Source: Pseudomonas sp. FeN3W (GTDB lineage: Bacteria; Pseudomonadota; Gammaproteobacteria; Pseudomonadales; Pseudomonadaceae). From it: a stretch of DNA of 64,000 nt. The notes beneath the pieces were generated by a model. It ran no database searches. It saw only the letters and a program-made list of their open reading frames with translations, and was not told the DNA's origin. Both the position numbers and the translations under genes were made by a program. Each line of letters starts with the position of its first letter. Position 1 is the stretch's first letter. This document shows, one piece after another, positions 27,395-34,403 of this stretch. The DNA is taken from positions 310,001 to 374,000 of the forward strand of contig CP136011.1 of assembly GCA_030263805.2 (NCBI GenBank), given 5' to 3'.

Positions 27395-28393
27395 TTACTC
27401 TTGGAGTTGAGGCGCCTTAAGGATTTCGCCAAGCACCGCTAATGTCACTCCTTCCTTTTCCATGAGGTGCTTTATGCCTTTGAGGTTGTTAATCTCCTTA
27501 GCTGATTCAACGTTACCCATATTCATTGCAACGTTATACCAGTAATAAGCCTCATACTCTCGGTTCAATGAGTAACCAGTTAAGCTGGGCTTGTAACGCA
27601 TTATCATCAGCCCATTAGCATAATCATGCATGGCTTGTGTATCGCCAGAAGCAATAGCTGCGCTTAGCCATTTGAGGCTATCCGAAGCCTTCCCAGCATA
27701 GGCATTTTTGTTTGCCATGATTTTAATAGCGTGCTTGTTACCTCGCTCCGAGGCAGCCATGAGGTAGCTCAACGCTTTTTCGGAATCACCCTTGTGAACT
27801 AAATACAGGGCGTATGCAGCCTCATCACTGCCATGAAAATAGGCATCCTCTAGGTAGCTTAAGCCAAGCTGGCGGTTGTTCAGGTGAGGATCTGCCAGAT
27901 TGACAAGCATCATTCCAAATTGGGCTTTTGCACGAATGCTCTCTTTAGCAGTTTCCTCAAGTGATAGCCTGGCGATTTTATCATCAGAGTTTTTGCGTAG
28001 AGCTAATATGGCAAGCACCCGCTTCGCCTCAACATTGCCTAGCTCAGCTGAGAGGTCAAGATAATGCTCGGCAAGCTCCTGGCTTTTGGGTACGTCCCTA
28101 CCCTCCATGAACTGACGCCCCATTTCATATAGCAAGTCTGCGTCTAGAGTCACATCATCCTGCTCCTGGACTGACAAGGCTAGATCCGGCATATCATTAT
28201 TTGAACCGTCAGTCGAAGATAAAGGTTCTTGCGACATTTCTGCGTTGTTTAGATGGTCGGGGATATAGATAACACCCGATTCAACCGTTTCGTATGTATC
28301 CCCCTCAGTCAGCACAGGACTTGGCTGCTGCTGATGAATGCAGCCCGAAATAATAATAAAGTTAATTGCAAGCAATAAATTCTTGTGCATCAT
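27395..28393 (-). CDS. Sel1-repeat lipoprotein
   Basis: 332 residues. MMHKNLLLAINFIIISGC is a signal peptide with a lipobox ending at cysteine, so the mature protein should be lipid-anchored at the cell envelope. After a disordered acidic linker come at least five Sel1/TPR-like repeats (for example AEHYLDLSAELGNVEAKRV, ALSYLMAASERGNKHAIKI, WYNVAMNMGNVESAKEI). Sel1 proteins usually scaffold protein complexes. I chose ATG 28393 because AGAGG precedes it. The -35 region is TTGACATTTCGTCAA on the minus strand, a dyad that may be an operator. Confidence 0.82.
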   Translation of the reverse strand: MMHKNLLLAINFIIISGCIHQQQPSPVLTEGDTYETVESGVIYIPDHLNNAEMSQEPLSSTDGSNNDMPDLALSVQEQDDVTLDADLLYEMGRQFMEGRDVPKSQELAEHYLDLSAELGNVEAKRVLAILALRKNSDDKIARLSLEETAKESIRAKAQFGMMLVNLADPHLNNRQLGLSYLEDAYFHGSDEAAYALYLVHKGDSEKALSYLMAASERGNKHAIKIMANKNAYAGKASDSLKWLSAAIASGDTQAMHDYANGLMIMRYKPSLTGYSLNREYEAYYWYNVAMNMGNVESAKEINNLKGIKHLMEKEGVTLAVLGEILKAPQLQE

Positions 28394-28429
28394 TCGGCCT
28401 CTGATTTGTGGCAATATGATGCTATTTTA

Positions 28430-28444
28430 TTGACGAAATGTCAA
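28430..28444. promoter_or_regulatory. TTGAC-N5-GTCAA dyad at the Sel1 lipoprotein promoter
   Basis: TTGACGAAATGTCAA is a perfect dyad with 5-bp arms. On the minus strand it supplies a TTGACA -35 box for the 28393 gene; the matching -10 is weak (CATCAT, 17 bp). Comparable dyads sit at 39541-39552 and 46254-46266. Confidence 0.35.
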
Positions 28445-28585
28445 AGAAGATTATTGATTTCAGTAGATGAGGCCTAATGCGAGTACTAGACCCTTAATCG
28501 ACAACGATATCCATCAGGATGCTATGGATCCTTCGCCACCATCTGTCTGCTGCATCTCCCCGCCCTCACGGGCGGGGCTCAAGTA

Positions 28586-29641
28586 TCAGTCAGGGGTGGG
28601 ATCAGAGGCAGGTTCCATCATTTCACGCTTAGCCGCTTCGATAAGAGATCGCAAGTCACCGTCAGACATTGACCTGATCGACTCAAGCTTGCTCATATGG
28701 CGTTTTTTGAAATATGCCATGAACTCCCCAAGCTCTCGTCCCTCAACACCTGTAACAGCAGTCACAATAGAAGCATTGAAGCGTGATTTCAGATATTTAG
28801 AGTCATCAAGTCGGCGCCACTTCTCATTATATTCTGCTTCGATACCTGGGAATGCCTCGAAGAGTCTTGGCAGATTTTCACGTTTATCCTCTGGAAATTG
28901 ATATGCGTTCAAAACGAACGGAGGTTGTTCAACCCAGGATAGAAATTCCATATAGACAGGGCGCTTCTTTTCACGAACTCTGGCGATATGATTACGATTG
29001 TCAAGGTTATAGATCGCCTTATTGAAAAACGGAGTATCGACGACAAATCGATAAATTTGCTCCCGATTGTCAAATCCCTTGTTCCATACGACTGGATCAT
29101 AACCAAGGAAGCTTAAGATTGCGTCAGTGTTCCTTGAAACCGAAATGGAATCGAACTGATGTGTGCCGTCACGCAACACTATGGACAAACCATCATGGCC
29201 ATACTTAAGTCCCATTTTGTGCGCAATACGCCCTACTAAGTTACCAAGATCATTCCACGAAAAGTAGTCGACGGCTGCCTGCACCGTTTCGGGAGCCATG
29301 CCAATCAAATCAACCTGGAGGAATCCACCCGACTGTAGAGGAATGCCAACGCTATGGACTGGCCCATTTTTGATATTTGGCAAAGGACTCTCAAAAATTT
29401 CTTCAAGTCCTGATACCAATTTATCTCTTGAGACATGCTGATATAGGCTGTTATCCAGCACAAAATCAAGATCTCCGAAGTCTGGTTTTTCACGGTAAGC
29501 TGGAATTAAAAGGCAGCGAGCATGAGTACCATTATTTTCGGCAATTTTGGAAATAGCCCTGGATACGCGATCTGCCACCGCAAACGCCGTATCCCTGTCA
29601 ACCCTTTTGGCCCCCATTGCTGCCAATGCGTTTCCACCCAT
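28586..29641 (-). CDS. Nucleotidyltransferase-like protein
   Basis: 351 residues. MGGNALAAMGAKRVDR, DFGDLDFVLDN and GGFLQVDLIGMA form the polymerase-beta-type nucleotidyltransferase core (G-G, D-x-D, then a third D on a strand). This is followed by a helical C-terminal region. Proteins of this layout occur in large phages, but the substrate (tRNA, protein or antibiotic) cannot be read from the sequence. The C-terminus is disordered and acidic-proline rich and lacks the shared tail. A TATAAT box and CAGGAG ribosome-binding site precede ATG 29641. A GC-rich hairpin at 28556-28577 may end the transcript. Confidence 0.65.
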   Translation of the reverse strand: MGGNALAAMGAKRVDRDTAFAVADRVSRAISKIAENNGTHARCLLIPAYREKPDFGDLDFVLDNSLYQHVSRDKLVSGLEEIFESPLPNIKNGPVHSVGIPLQSGGFLQVDLIGMAPETVQAAVDYFSWNDLGNLVGRIAHKMGLKYGHDGLSIVLRDGTHQFDSISVSRNTDAILSFLGYDPVVWNKGFDNREQIYRFVVDTPFFNKAIYNLDNRNHIARVREKKRPVYMEFLSWVEQPPFVLNAYQFPEDKRENLPRLFEAFPGIEAEYNEKWRRLDDSKYLKSRFNASIVTAVTGVEGRELGEFMAYFKKRHMSKLESIRSMSDGDLRSLIEAAKREMMEPASDPTPD

Positions 29642-29707
29642 GCTTTACACTCCTGTCAATTTTGGTTATTCATTATAAGCGCCAATCATAAATCGATCAA
29701 GTTAACG

Positions 29708-31525
29708 CTACAGCTCAAAGTCTCCAGCGACTATGTCTCGCCTCATCTTCCTTGGGCCATGTTTCAATATCATATCCGTTTCATCAGGAAATATCGACTG
29801 CACCATATTCCACTGAGCCTCGGTTTTAGCTACCTTACACACAGCTTCGATTCCTTCAAGCGACACATATGCTCTTAAGCACTTATTGTCAGGCCTTCTA
29901 ACCACAGCCTTGAGTCCCTCAAGCAGATCGGCTGGCTTTGGTATAGTAGAATCTGGCCACGTCCCCATTCTTATTAACGCAGCCTCTGATTCAATAGTCG
30001 GCTCGTAGTTGAATTCTTTGGAGACTCCGCTACAAACATTATTAAACTTGAAGCCAGAAGACTCAAGTTCTAATGCCTGCCTTGGCGAACTCAACCTAAT
30101 AGCTTTAGGAGTAGTAACCCCCAAAGTCCGCTGTATAAAGCCAAGTGCACTTGGTCTCATATGCCATGAGTGATCTAAAATTTCGTTTATTATCCGCTTA
30201 TCAAGCGTCTCAAAAAAAGCATTTGCCAATTTCTCGTTTGTGCATAGATCGTTGAATAATTCACCGGCATATACGCTACCATTTCTGTAACCAATAGGAT
30301 TAGCTTTAATTTTTCTCCAGTTGGATACGCAGAAGTTAGCCTCAACCAAGTTTGGTGGAAAAAAGTTACCTGCGTACTGCTCTGCCTTTTCAAGAATTGA
30401 GGTGCTGAACTCTTTAAAATGAAGTTTTTCCAACTCTTCTACATCAACCACCGCCAGCACATAATCCTTTTGATGACAAAATCCATAGCGATACACTGCT
30501 GGCAAAATCTCACTAATTAAAGATTCATCTAAATCACTAAGCTCATCATCTGACTTTCCCTCGATTGTAAAATTGAGTTTATCCAATCTATTTATATAAA
30601 GTTCGCCTTGTGCATTCAATAAAGTAAAAAGTGAATCATCAGGGTTGGCAGCGCTGTAGTCATGATAGTCATTAGGGAACTTTTCTCTAGTGGCCCCATA
30701 GGACAGCGTTCCGCTATAAACGCTAACCTCGCACTTTGGCACAAATAGGTTGGCTGTTGACAATCTTCCAGCAAAGTCTTTATGCACAAATACAGGCAGC
30801 CGCTTATGAATTGATTTGCCAATTTCATCTTCACATTGTTTTGCAAAAGCACTTATTATTTCCCCGTTGGCAACCACGCCCGCCTTAATTATTGGAGTGT
30901 GATCCCAAACTTCTTCAGGGAATTGTTTGGCTACAAGACTGAGATGGTCTTCATCGAATAAGCAAACAGGGTATTCTCCTTCAAGATTTTTCCCCAGCAA
31001 GCCTGCTTGATATGCATACCGCACGACCTTCCTCAGCTCTGCGGCATTTTCGACGCTGATCTTGGATTGGCCGTCAACACTCTTATTGTCTACAAATGAT
31101 CCAAGTCGACGATGACTATACTTAACATTTACTTTTTTAATTCCGTGCTGTTTTTCAATTTCCTGAATAACTTCAATGTCACCTTTCCGTATCGCATTGA
31201 AAAGAGAAGCTCCATAATATTCGCCCAAAGACCTAATAGCGCTTTCCAAAAGTGCCCTGTCTAGTTCCCTGTCAATTAATCTTGCATTTATATAGTTATG
31301 AGCATCATCCTGATCCATTCCAAAGTGCTTTATAAAAACATCGTGCATCTTTGAGTCATCAGACTCCATAACTGATTTAACGGAATAATTCCTGATATCC
31401 TCCTGATTGCGATTGGACAACGCTGGATAAATGTTCAGGATGAACAATTCCGCAAGCGCATAATCGCTTTTTTTAATAATCGCATTTAGAAAGTCACGAG
31501 CCTCACTATAGTCATAAATACTCAT
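29708..31525 (-). CDS. Large unknown protein with C-terminal tail RRDIVAGDFEL
   Basis: 605 residues, soluble, with a possible ankyrin-like or helical-repeat segment near residues 110-135 (GASLFNAIRKGDIEVIQEIE). The end RRDIVAGDFEL matches the shared tail. Its preceding ~35 residues (VAKTEAQWNMVQSIF...) resemble the same stretch of the 43638 protein (AASTEKQIEFVVNNF...), so these two share a short C-terminal domain as well as the tail. It is the second gene of an operon with 31527 (one base between them). Confidence 0.7.
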   Translation of the reverse strand: MSIYDYSEARDFLNAIIKKSDYALAELFILNIYPALSNRNQEDIRNYSVKSVMESDDSKMHDVFIKHFGMDQDDAHNYINARLIDRELDRALLESAIRSLGEYYGASLFNAIRKGDIEVIQEIEKQHGIKKVNVKYSHRRLGSFVDNKSVDGQSKISVENAAELRKVVRYAYQAGLLGKNLEGEYPVCLFDEDHLSLVAKQFPEEVWDHTPIIKAGVVANGEIISAFAKQCEDEIGKSIHKRLPVFVHKDFAGRLSTANLFVPKCEVSVYSGTLSYGATREKFPNDYHDYSAANPDDSLFTLLNAQGELYINRLDKLNFTIEGKSDDELSDLDESLISEILPAVYRYGFCHQKDYVLAVVDVEELEKLHFKEFSTSILEKAEQYAGNFFPPNLVEANFCVSNWRKIKANPIGYRNGSVYAGELFNDLCTNEKLANAFFETLDKRIINEILDHSWHMRPSALGFIQRTLGVTTPKAIRLSSPRQALELESSGFKFNNVCSGVSKEFNYEPTIESEAALIRMGTWPDSTIPKPADLLEGLKAVVRRPDNKCLRAYVSLEGIEAVCKVAKTEAQWNMVQSIFPDETDMILKHGPRKMRRDIVAGDFEL

Positions 31526-31526
31526 A

Positions 31527-32732
31527 TTAGATACCTAATTCCTCTGCAACGTGTTGTTTTTTAAGTGAATTTGAAAGTTTGCCAGAAAGCTCTTCCCAAC
31601 CGAATGCCAAAAAAAGCTGATCACTTTGTTTGGTGTTAACAGCTTTTGCGATGTAATGACGACCGAATGAGCTTTCTAGCATTTTTTCAATATACTTAAG
31701 ATCTGGCTCTTCTAAGTATGACTTTACGATAGATGTCATAAGGACTCCCTCTACGTGCTCTTGCCGCTTATTTTCTAAGGCAGTCATCGACAAGCACATG
31801 CATTTAATGGTGCTTGACATGATGGGCGTATCCCATGCTCTCAGTTGAATATCGCCAGAAGCCGCTATTCCCCTTTCTAGGGAAATGCCTTTTTGCTCTT
31901 CATCATTAATTTGAACGCTGTATTTCTTTGTTGAAATAATTTCTTTTAGTAAATTAAAATATTGGGATCCCAACCCCCTGGAGATATCTTCAAAAACTTT
32001 CGTAAATTTTGCTTTGGCATTTTTGTTTTTGATGAGGTTTTCAAGAAATGCATTGTTCGCACTATCAACACTCATTCCGCTTAAAAGATTTTCTACGTAC
32101 GAAGAAAGTCCAGCACCTTTTATCAACCCACTGACTACAGAATCAACTACATCAAGATGGGTTGACCATAGGTCAATATTATTAATACTAAAGGTGTTGC
32201 CTGCAATGATACCTGAAAGCTTTTTATCAAAATCCGATAGCGCTGCGAATTTTTTTTCAGTAGAGTAAAGATCAAGCATTTTTTTTATTGAAGCAGTGTC
32301 ATTGATCTCAAATATTGCACTCTTGCCCTTTCTGATGAGGATTGAAGTTACTGCACTTGGCATGTAAGAGAGCATCGCTGCCCGAACCCCATCCCTGCCG
32401 AAAGGATACATAGGATCTTCTATGCCTGGGGCGAAAACCATACCCTCTGGGCTAAATGGAAGATTCAGCGATAACGCCCTCTTTAAAAATCCATTATCAC
32501 CGCTTAATGCAATCTTCTTAAGTGGGTTGATGTCGCAGAAAACATATACCTTTTCTAAATCAAAACAATCAGTAACGGTGTCCAATAAATCGGAATACAT
32601 AGAAAGGCTTTCTTCGATCACCTCTACTGCATCATTCTTGCTAGTTTTGCTGAAGATGTCGATAAAACGCTTTTCTATAGCTAATGCTCTAGATTGAAAT
32701 TTATGACTGATAAATTCAAATTTTCTGTTCAT
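31527..32732 (-). CDS. Large helical unknown protein with C-terminal tail KKQHVAEELGI
   Basis: 401 residues, soluble, helical, no domain recognised. Ends in KKQHVAEELGI, very close to the end of the 25871 protein (KKYVAEEMGL). In both cases the gene is first in a two-gene operon with another tailed protein, with a one-base gap. This repeated organisation suggests the VAEE[LM]G[IL]-ended and [DE][LF][EQ]L-ended proteins form pairs. The start ATG 32732 follows AGGGGTGTAAAG. The tRNA array lies just upstream. Confidence 0.7.
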   Translation of the reverse strand: MNRKFEFISHKFQSRALAIEKRFIDIFSKTSKNDAVEVIEESLSMYSDLLDTVTDCFDLEKVYVFCDINPLKKIALSGDNGFLKRALSLNLPFSPEGMVFAPGIEDPMYPFGRDGVRAAMLSYMPSAVTSILIRKGKSAIFEINDTASIKKMLDLYSTEKKFAALSDFDKKLSGIIAGNTFSINNIDLWSTHLDVVDSVVSGLIKGAGLSSYVENLLSGMSVDSANNAFLENLIKNKNAKAKFTKVFEDISRGLGSQYFNLLKEIISTKKYSVQINDEEQKGISLERGIAASGDIQLRAWDTPIMSSTIKCMCLSMTALENKRQEHVEGVLMTSIVKSYLEEPDLKYIEKMLESSFGRHYIAKAVNTKQSDQLFLAFGWEELSGKLSNSLKKQHVAEELGI

Positions 32733-32795
32733 CTTTACACCCCTATTTAAAGAGTATCAGTGAACAGATAGGTCAGGCAATGATGTATATAAATA

Positions 32796-32869
32796 TGGCG
32801 GCTCGGAGGGGAATCGAACCCCCACTCTCGGATAGACAGTCCGGTGTCCTGCCATTAGACGACCGAGCC
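32796..32869 (-). tRNA. tRNA-Asp(GTC) copy 1
   Basis: 74 nt with CCA. Acceptor GGCTCGG/CCGAGCC, D stem GTCT/GGAC, anticodon loop CTGTCTA giving GTC, T arm GGGGG-TTCGATT-CCCCT, discriminator G73. The anticodon stem has a C27-A43 mismatch and position 37 is an unusual U. The D-arm sequence looks like a tRNA-Glu. Confidence 0.85.
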
Positions 32870-32876
32870 TTGAAAC

Positions 32877-32951
32877 TGGTGCTCTGTACGGGACTCGAAC
32901 CCGTGTTGCCAGGATGAAAGCCTGGTGTCCCATCCGCTAGACGAACAGAGC
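32877..32951 (-). tRNA. tRNA-Glu(TTC) copy 1
   Basis: 75 nt with CCA. Acceptor GCTCTGT/ACAGAGC, anticodon stem CCAGG/CCTGG, loop CTTTCAT giving TTC, discriminator A73. It differs from the other Glu copies by one base in the D arm (GATGGGAC instead of GATAGGAC). Confidence 0.92.
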
Positions 32952-32964
32952 GATAAAGCTAAAT

Positions 32965-33040
32965 TGGCACCCCAGGAAGGACTCGAACCTCCGATCTCCA
33001 CGTTCGAAGCGTGGCGCCTTATCCACTTGGCTACTGGGGT
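32965..33040 (-). tRNA. tRNA-Arg(TCG) copy 1
   Basis: 76 nt with CCA. Acceptor ACCCCAG/CTGGGGT, anticodon stem CCACG/CGTGG, loop CTTCGAA giving TCG. It differs from copies 2 and 3, which read ACG and carry a G-U pair in this stem. Confidence 0.92.
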
Positions 33041-33062
33041 GTAACGGTACAGCACAGCAAAT

Positions 33063-33136
33063 TGGCGGCTCGGAGGGGAATCGAACCCCCACTCTCGGAT
33101 AGACAGTCCGGTGTCCTGCCATTAGACGACCGAGCC
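33063..33136 (-). tRNA. tRNA-Asp(GTC) copy 2
   Basis: Identical to copy 1 over the tRNA body; 74 nt with CCA. Confidence 0.85.
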
Positions 33137-33143
33137 TTGAAAC

Positions 33144-33218
33144 TGGTGCTCTGTACGGGACTCGAACCCGTGTTGCCAGGATGAAAGCCTGGTGTCCTAT
33201 CCGCTAGACGAACAGAGC
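33144..33218 (-). tRNA. tRNA-Glu(TTC) copy 2
   Basis: 75 nt with CCA, anticodon TTC, D arm with GATAGGAC. Same as copies 3 and 4. Confidence 0.92.
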
Positions 33219-33231
33219 GATAAAGCTAAAT

Positions 33232-33306
33232 TGGCACCCAGGAAGGACTCGAACCTCCGATCTCCACGTTCGTAGCATGGCGCCTTATCCACTTGGCTAC
33301 TGGGGT
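33232..33306 (-). tRNA. tRNA-Arg(ACG) copy 2, acceptor stem degenerate
   Basis: Anticodon stem CCATG/CGTGG with loop CTACGAA giving ACG. The 3' acceptor strand reads CTGGGT instead of CTGGGGT: one G is missing, so the 7-bp acceptor stem cannot form perfectly. It is probably a weak or inactive gene. Confidence 0.75.
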
Positions 33307-33328
33307 GTAACGGTACAGCACGGCAAAT

Positions 33329-33402
33329 TGGCGGCTCGGAGGGGAATCGAACCCCCACTCTCGGATAGACAGTCCGGTGTCCTGCCATTAGACGACCGAG
33401 CC
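33329..33402 (-). tRNA. tRNA-Asp(GTC) copy 3
   Basis: Same as copy 1 over the tRNA body; 74 nt with CCA. Confidence 0.85.
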
Positions 33403-33409
33403 TTGAAAC

Positions 33410-33484
33410 TGGTGCTCTGTACGGGACTCGAACCCGTGTTGCCAGGATGAAAGCCTGGTGTCCTATCCGCTAGACGAACAGAGC
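33410..33484 (-). tRNA. tRNA-Glu(TTC) copy 3
   Basis: 75 nt with CCA; same sequence as copies 2 and 4. Confidence 0.92.
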
Positions 33485-33497
33485 GATAAAGCTAAAT

Positions 33498-33573
33498 TGG
33501 CACCCCAGGAAGGACTCGAACCTCCGATCTCCACGTTCGTAGCATGGCGCCTTATCCACTTGGCTACTGGGGT
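33498..33573 (-). tRNA. tRNA-Arg(ACG) copy 3
   Basis: 76 nt with CCA, intact acceptor stem, anticodon ACG (A34 would need TadA editing to inosine to read CGU, CGC and CGA). Confidence 0.9.
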
Positions 33574-33595
33574 GTAACGGTACAGCACGGCAAAT

Positions 33596-33669
33596 TGGCG
33601 GCTCGGAGGGGAATCGAACCCCCACTCTCGGATAGACAGTCCGGTGTCCTGCCATTAGACGACCGAGCC
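33596..33669 (-). tRNA. tRNA-Asp(GTC) copy 4
   Basis: Same as copy 1 over the tRNA body; 74 nt with CCA. Confidence 0.85.
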
Positions 33670-33676
33670 TTGAAAC

Positions 33677-33751
33677 TGGTGCTCTGTACGGGACTCGAAC
33701 CCGTGTTGCCAGGATGAAAGCCTGGTGTCCTATCCGCTAGACGAACAGAGC
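33677..33751 (-). tRNA. tRNA-Glu(TTC) copy 4, first of the array
   Basis: 75 nt with CCA. This is the 5'-most tRNA of the minus-strand array. It lies only 11 bases after a terminator hairpin, so the array promoter must be upstream of or overlap that hairpin. Confidence 0.92.
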
Positions 33752-33761
33752 AAAAACAAAA

Positions 33762-33787
33762 AACCCAGAGGGGTTGCCCTCTGGGTT
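33762..33787 (-). terminator. Terminator hairpin immediately upstream of the tRNA array
   Basis: AACCCAGAGG pairs perfectly with CCTCTGGGTT (10 bp) and on the minus strand is followed by TTTTTTGTTTTT, a textbook rho-independent terminator. It ends whatever is transcribed from 33.8-34 kb, or attenuates entry into the tRNA array. Confidence 0.8.
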
Positions 33788-33829
33788 CTTTAAGAATCAC
33801 TAGAGGGCGCTAGCCCTCAAATAAATGGA

Positions 33830-33907
33830 CTAGCCAAGCGCGCAGGAGCGATCCTCCCGCTCTTCGCGGACATCAGTAACACGGATGTCATTAGTAATGA
33901 TGGTCAT
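33830..33907 (-). CDS. Possible 25-aa small protein before the tRNA terminator
   Basis: ATG 33907 to TAG 33830 encodes a charged 25-residue peptide starting MTIITNDIRVTDVREERE and ending RSCALG. It is followed by a palindromic hairpin GAGGGC-GCTA-GCCCTC (33804-33819) and by the terminator at 33762-33787, so this 240-bp gap looks like a short independent transcription unit. The ribosome-binding site is weak (TGGACTAAAGCA). The unit could instead be a small RNA. No homologue was recognised. Confidence 0.3.
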   Translation of the reverse strand: MTIITNDIRVTDVREEREDRSCALG

Positions 33908-33989
33908 TGCTTTAGTCCAGGTAAAATGTTTTCTATATTTGTAGATTAACCGCATCTTTCTTCGACGTCAATACCTATGTATGAAATAT

Positions 33990-34403
33990 TTACGGTGTTG
34001 GCGACGAATCGGTTTCACAACGATGCTCATGTGCCAGCGTGTCATGAGATTTGTGGAAGCTGCTGGCAATCGGGGATCCATCCGAAACGTATCCGATTTT
34101 TGACAGGTACTTGGCTAAATGCTCGTTTTGAACGGACTCAACGTATACGGCAAGCCCATATTGCACGGCGAGTGACTCGCAGTGCTTCAACAGGTTTTTA
34201 AACAAGCCTTTGTTTTGGCAAGATTCTTTGACATCTACAGATGAAATATCAAGCGTTCTTGCCATCCTGCCCACAATACAGTGGGTAGCAATTCGGACAT
34301 AAAGTGTATCAAATCCCTTGATGTTTAAATGTAGTCTGTGCCCAAAAGGTTTTTCAATACCAGCCTTTACGAAATCATCAAGGGGCTTATAAATGTTTTT
34401 CAT
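33990..34403 (-). CDS. GNAT-family acetyltransferase-like protein
   Basis: 137 residues. The central strand-turn-helix ISSVDVKESCQNKGLFKNLL, then LAVYVESVQNEHLAKYLSKI and GY, matches the GNAT acetyl-CoA-binding motif A and motif B, with N-K-G in place of the usual R/Q-x-x-G-x-G/A. The start overlaps the stop of the upstream tailed gene by one base (TAATG), so it is translationally coupled to it. The acetylation target may be its tailed partner or another protein; nothing in the sequence decides this. Confidence 0.65.
   Translation of the reverse strand: MKNIYKPLDDFVKAGIEKPFGHRLHLNIKGFDTLYVRIATHCIVGRMARTLDISSVDVKESCQNKGLFKNLLKHCESLAVQYGLAVYVESVQNEHLAKYLSKIGYVSDGSPIASSFHKSHDTLAHEHRCETDSSPTP

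Larger units (their letters stand above)
32796..33751 (-). repeat. Tandem ~267-bp repeat of an Asp/Arg/Glu tRNA triad
   Basis: Asp copies begin at 32796, 33063, 33329 and 33596, giving periods of 267, 266 and 267 bp. Three full units plus a final Glu-Asp pair make eleven tRNA genes: four Glu, four Asp and three Arg, all on the minus strand with encoded CCA. Units are almost identical, including spacers, which indicates recent tandem duplication. The differences are in the Arg anticodon, one missing base in Arg copy 2, and one base in the D arm of Glu copy 1. Confidence 0.95.

Noticed and set aside
32796..33751. CRISPR-like regular repeats.
   Set aside because: The repeats are whole tRNA genes with a ~267-bp period; cloverleaf elements and CCA ends are plain, and there are no short repeats with unique spacers.
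32855..33800. Several 60-78-codon minus-strand frames across the tRNA array.
   Set aside because: They are repeated translations of tRNA sequence with no ribosome-binding sites.
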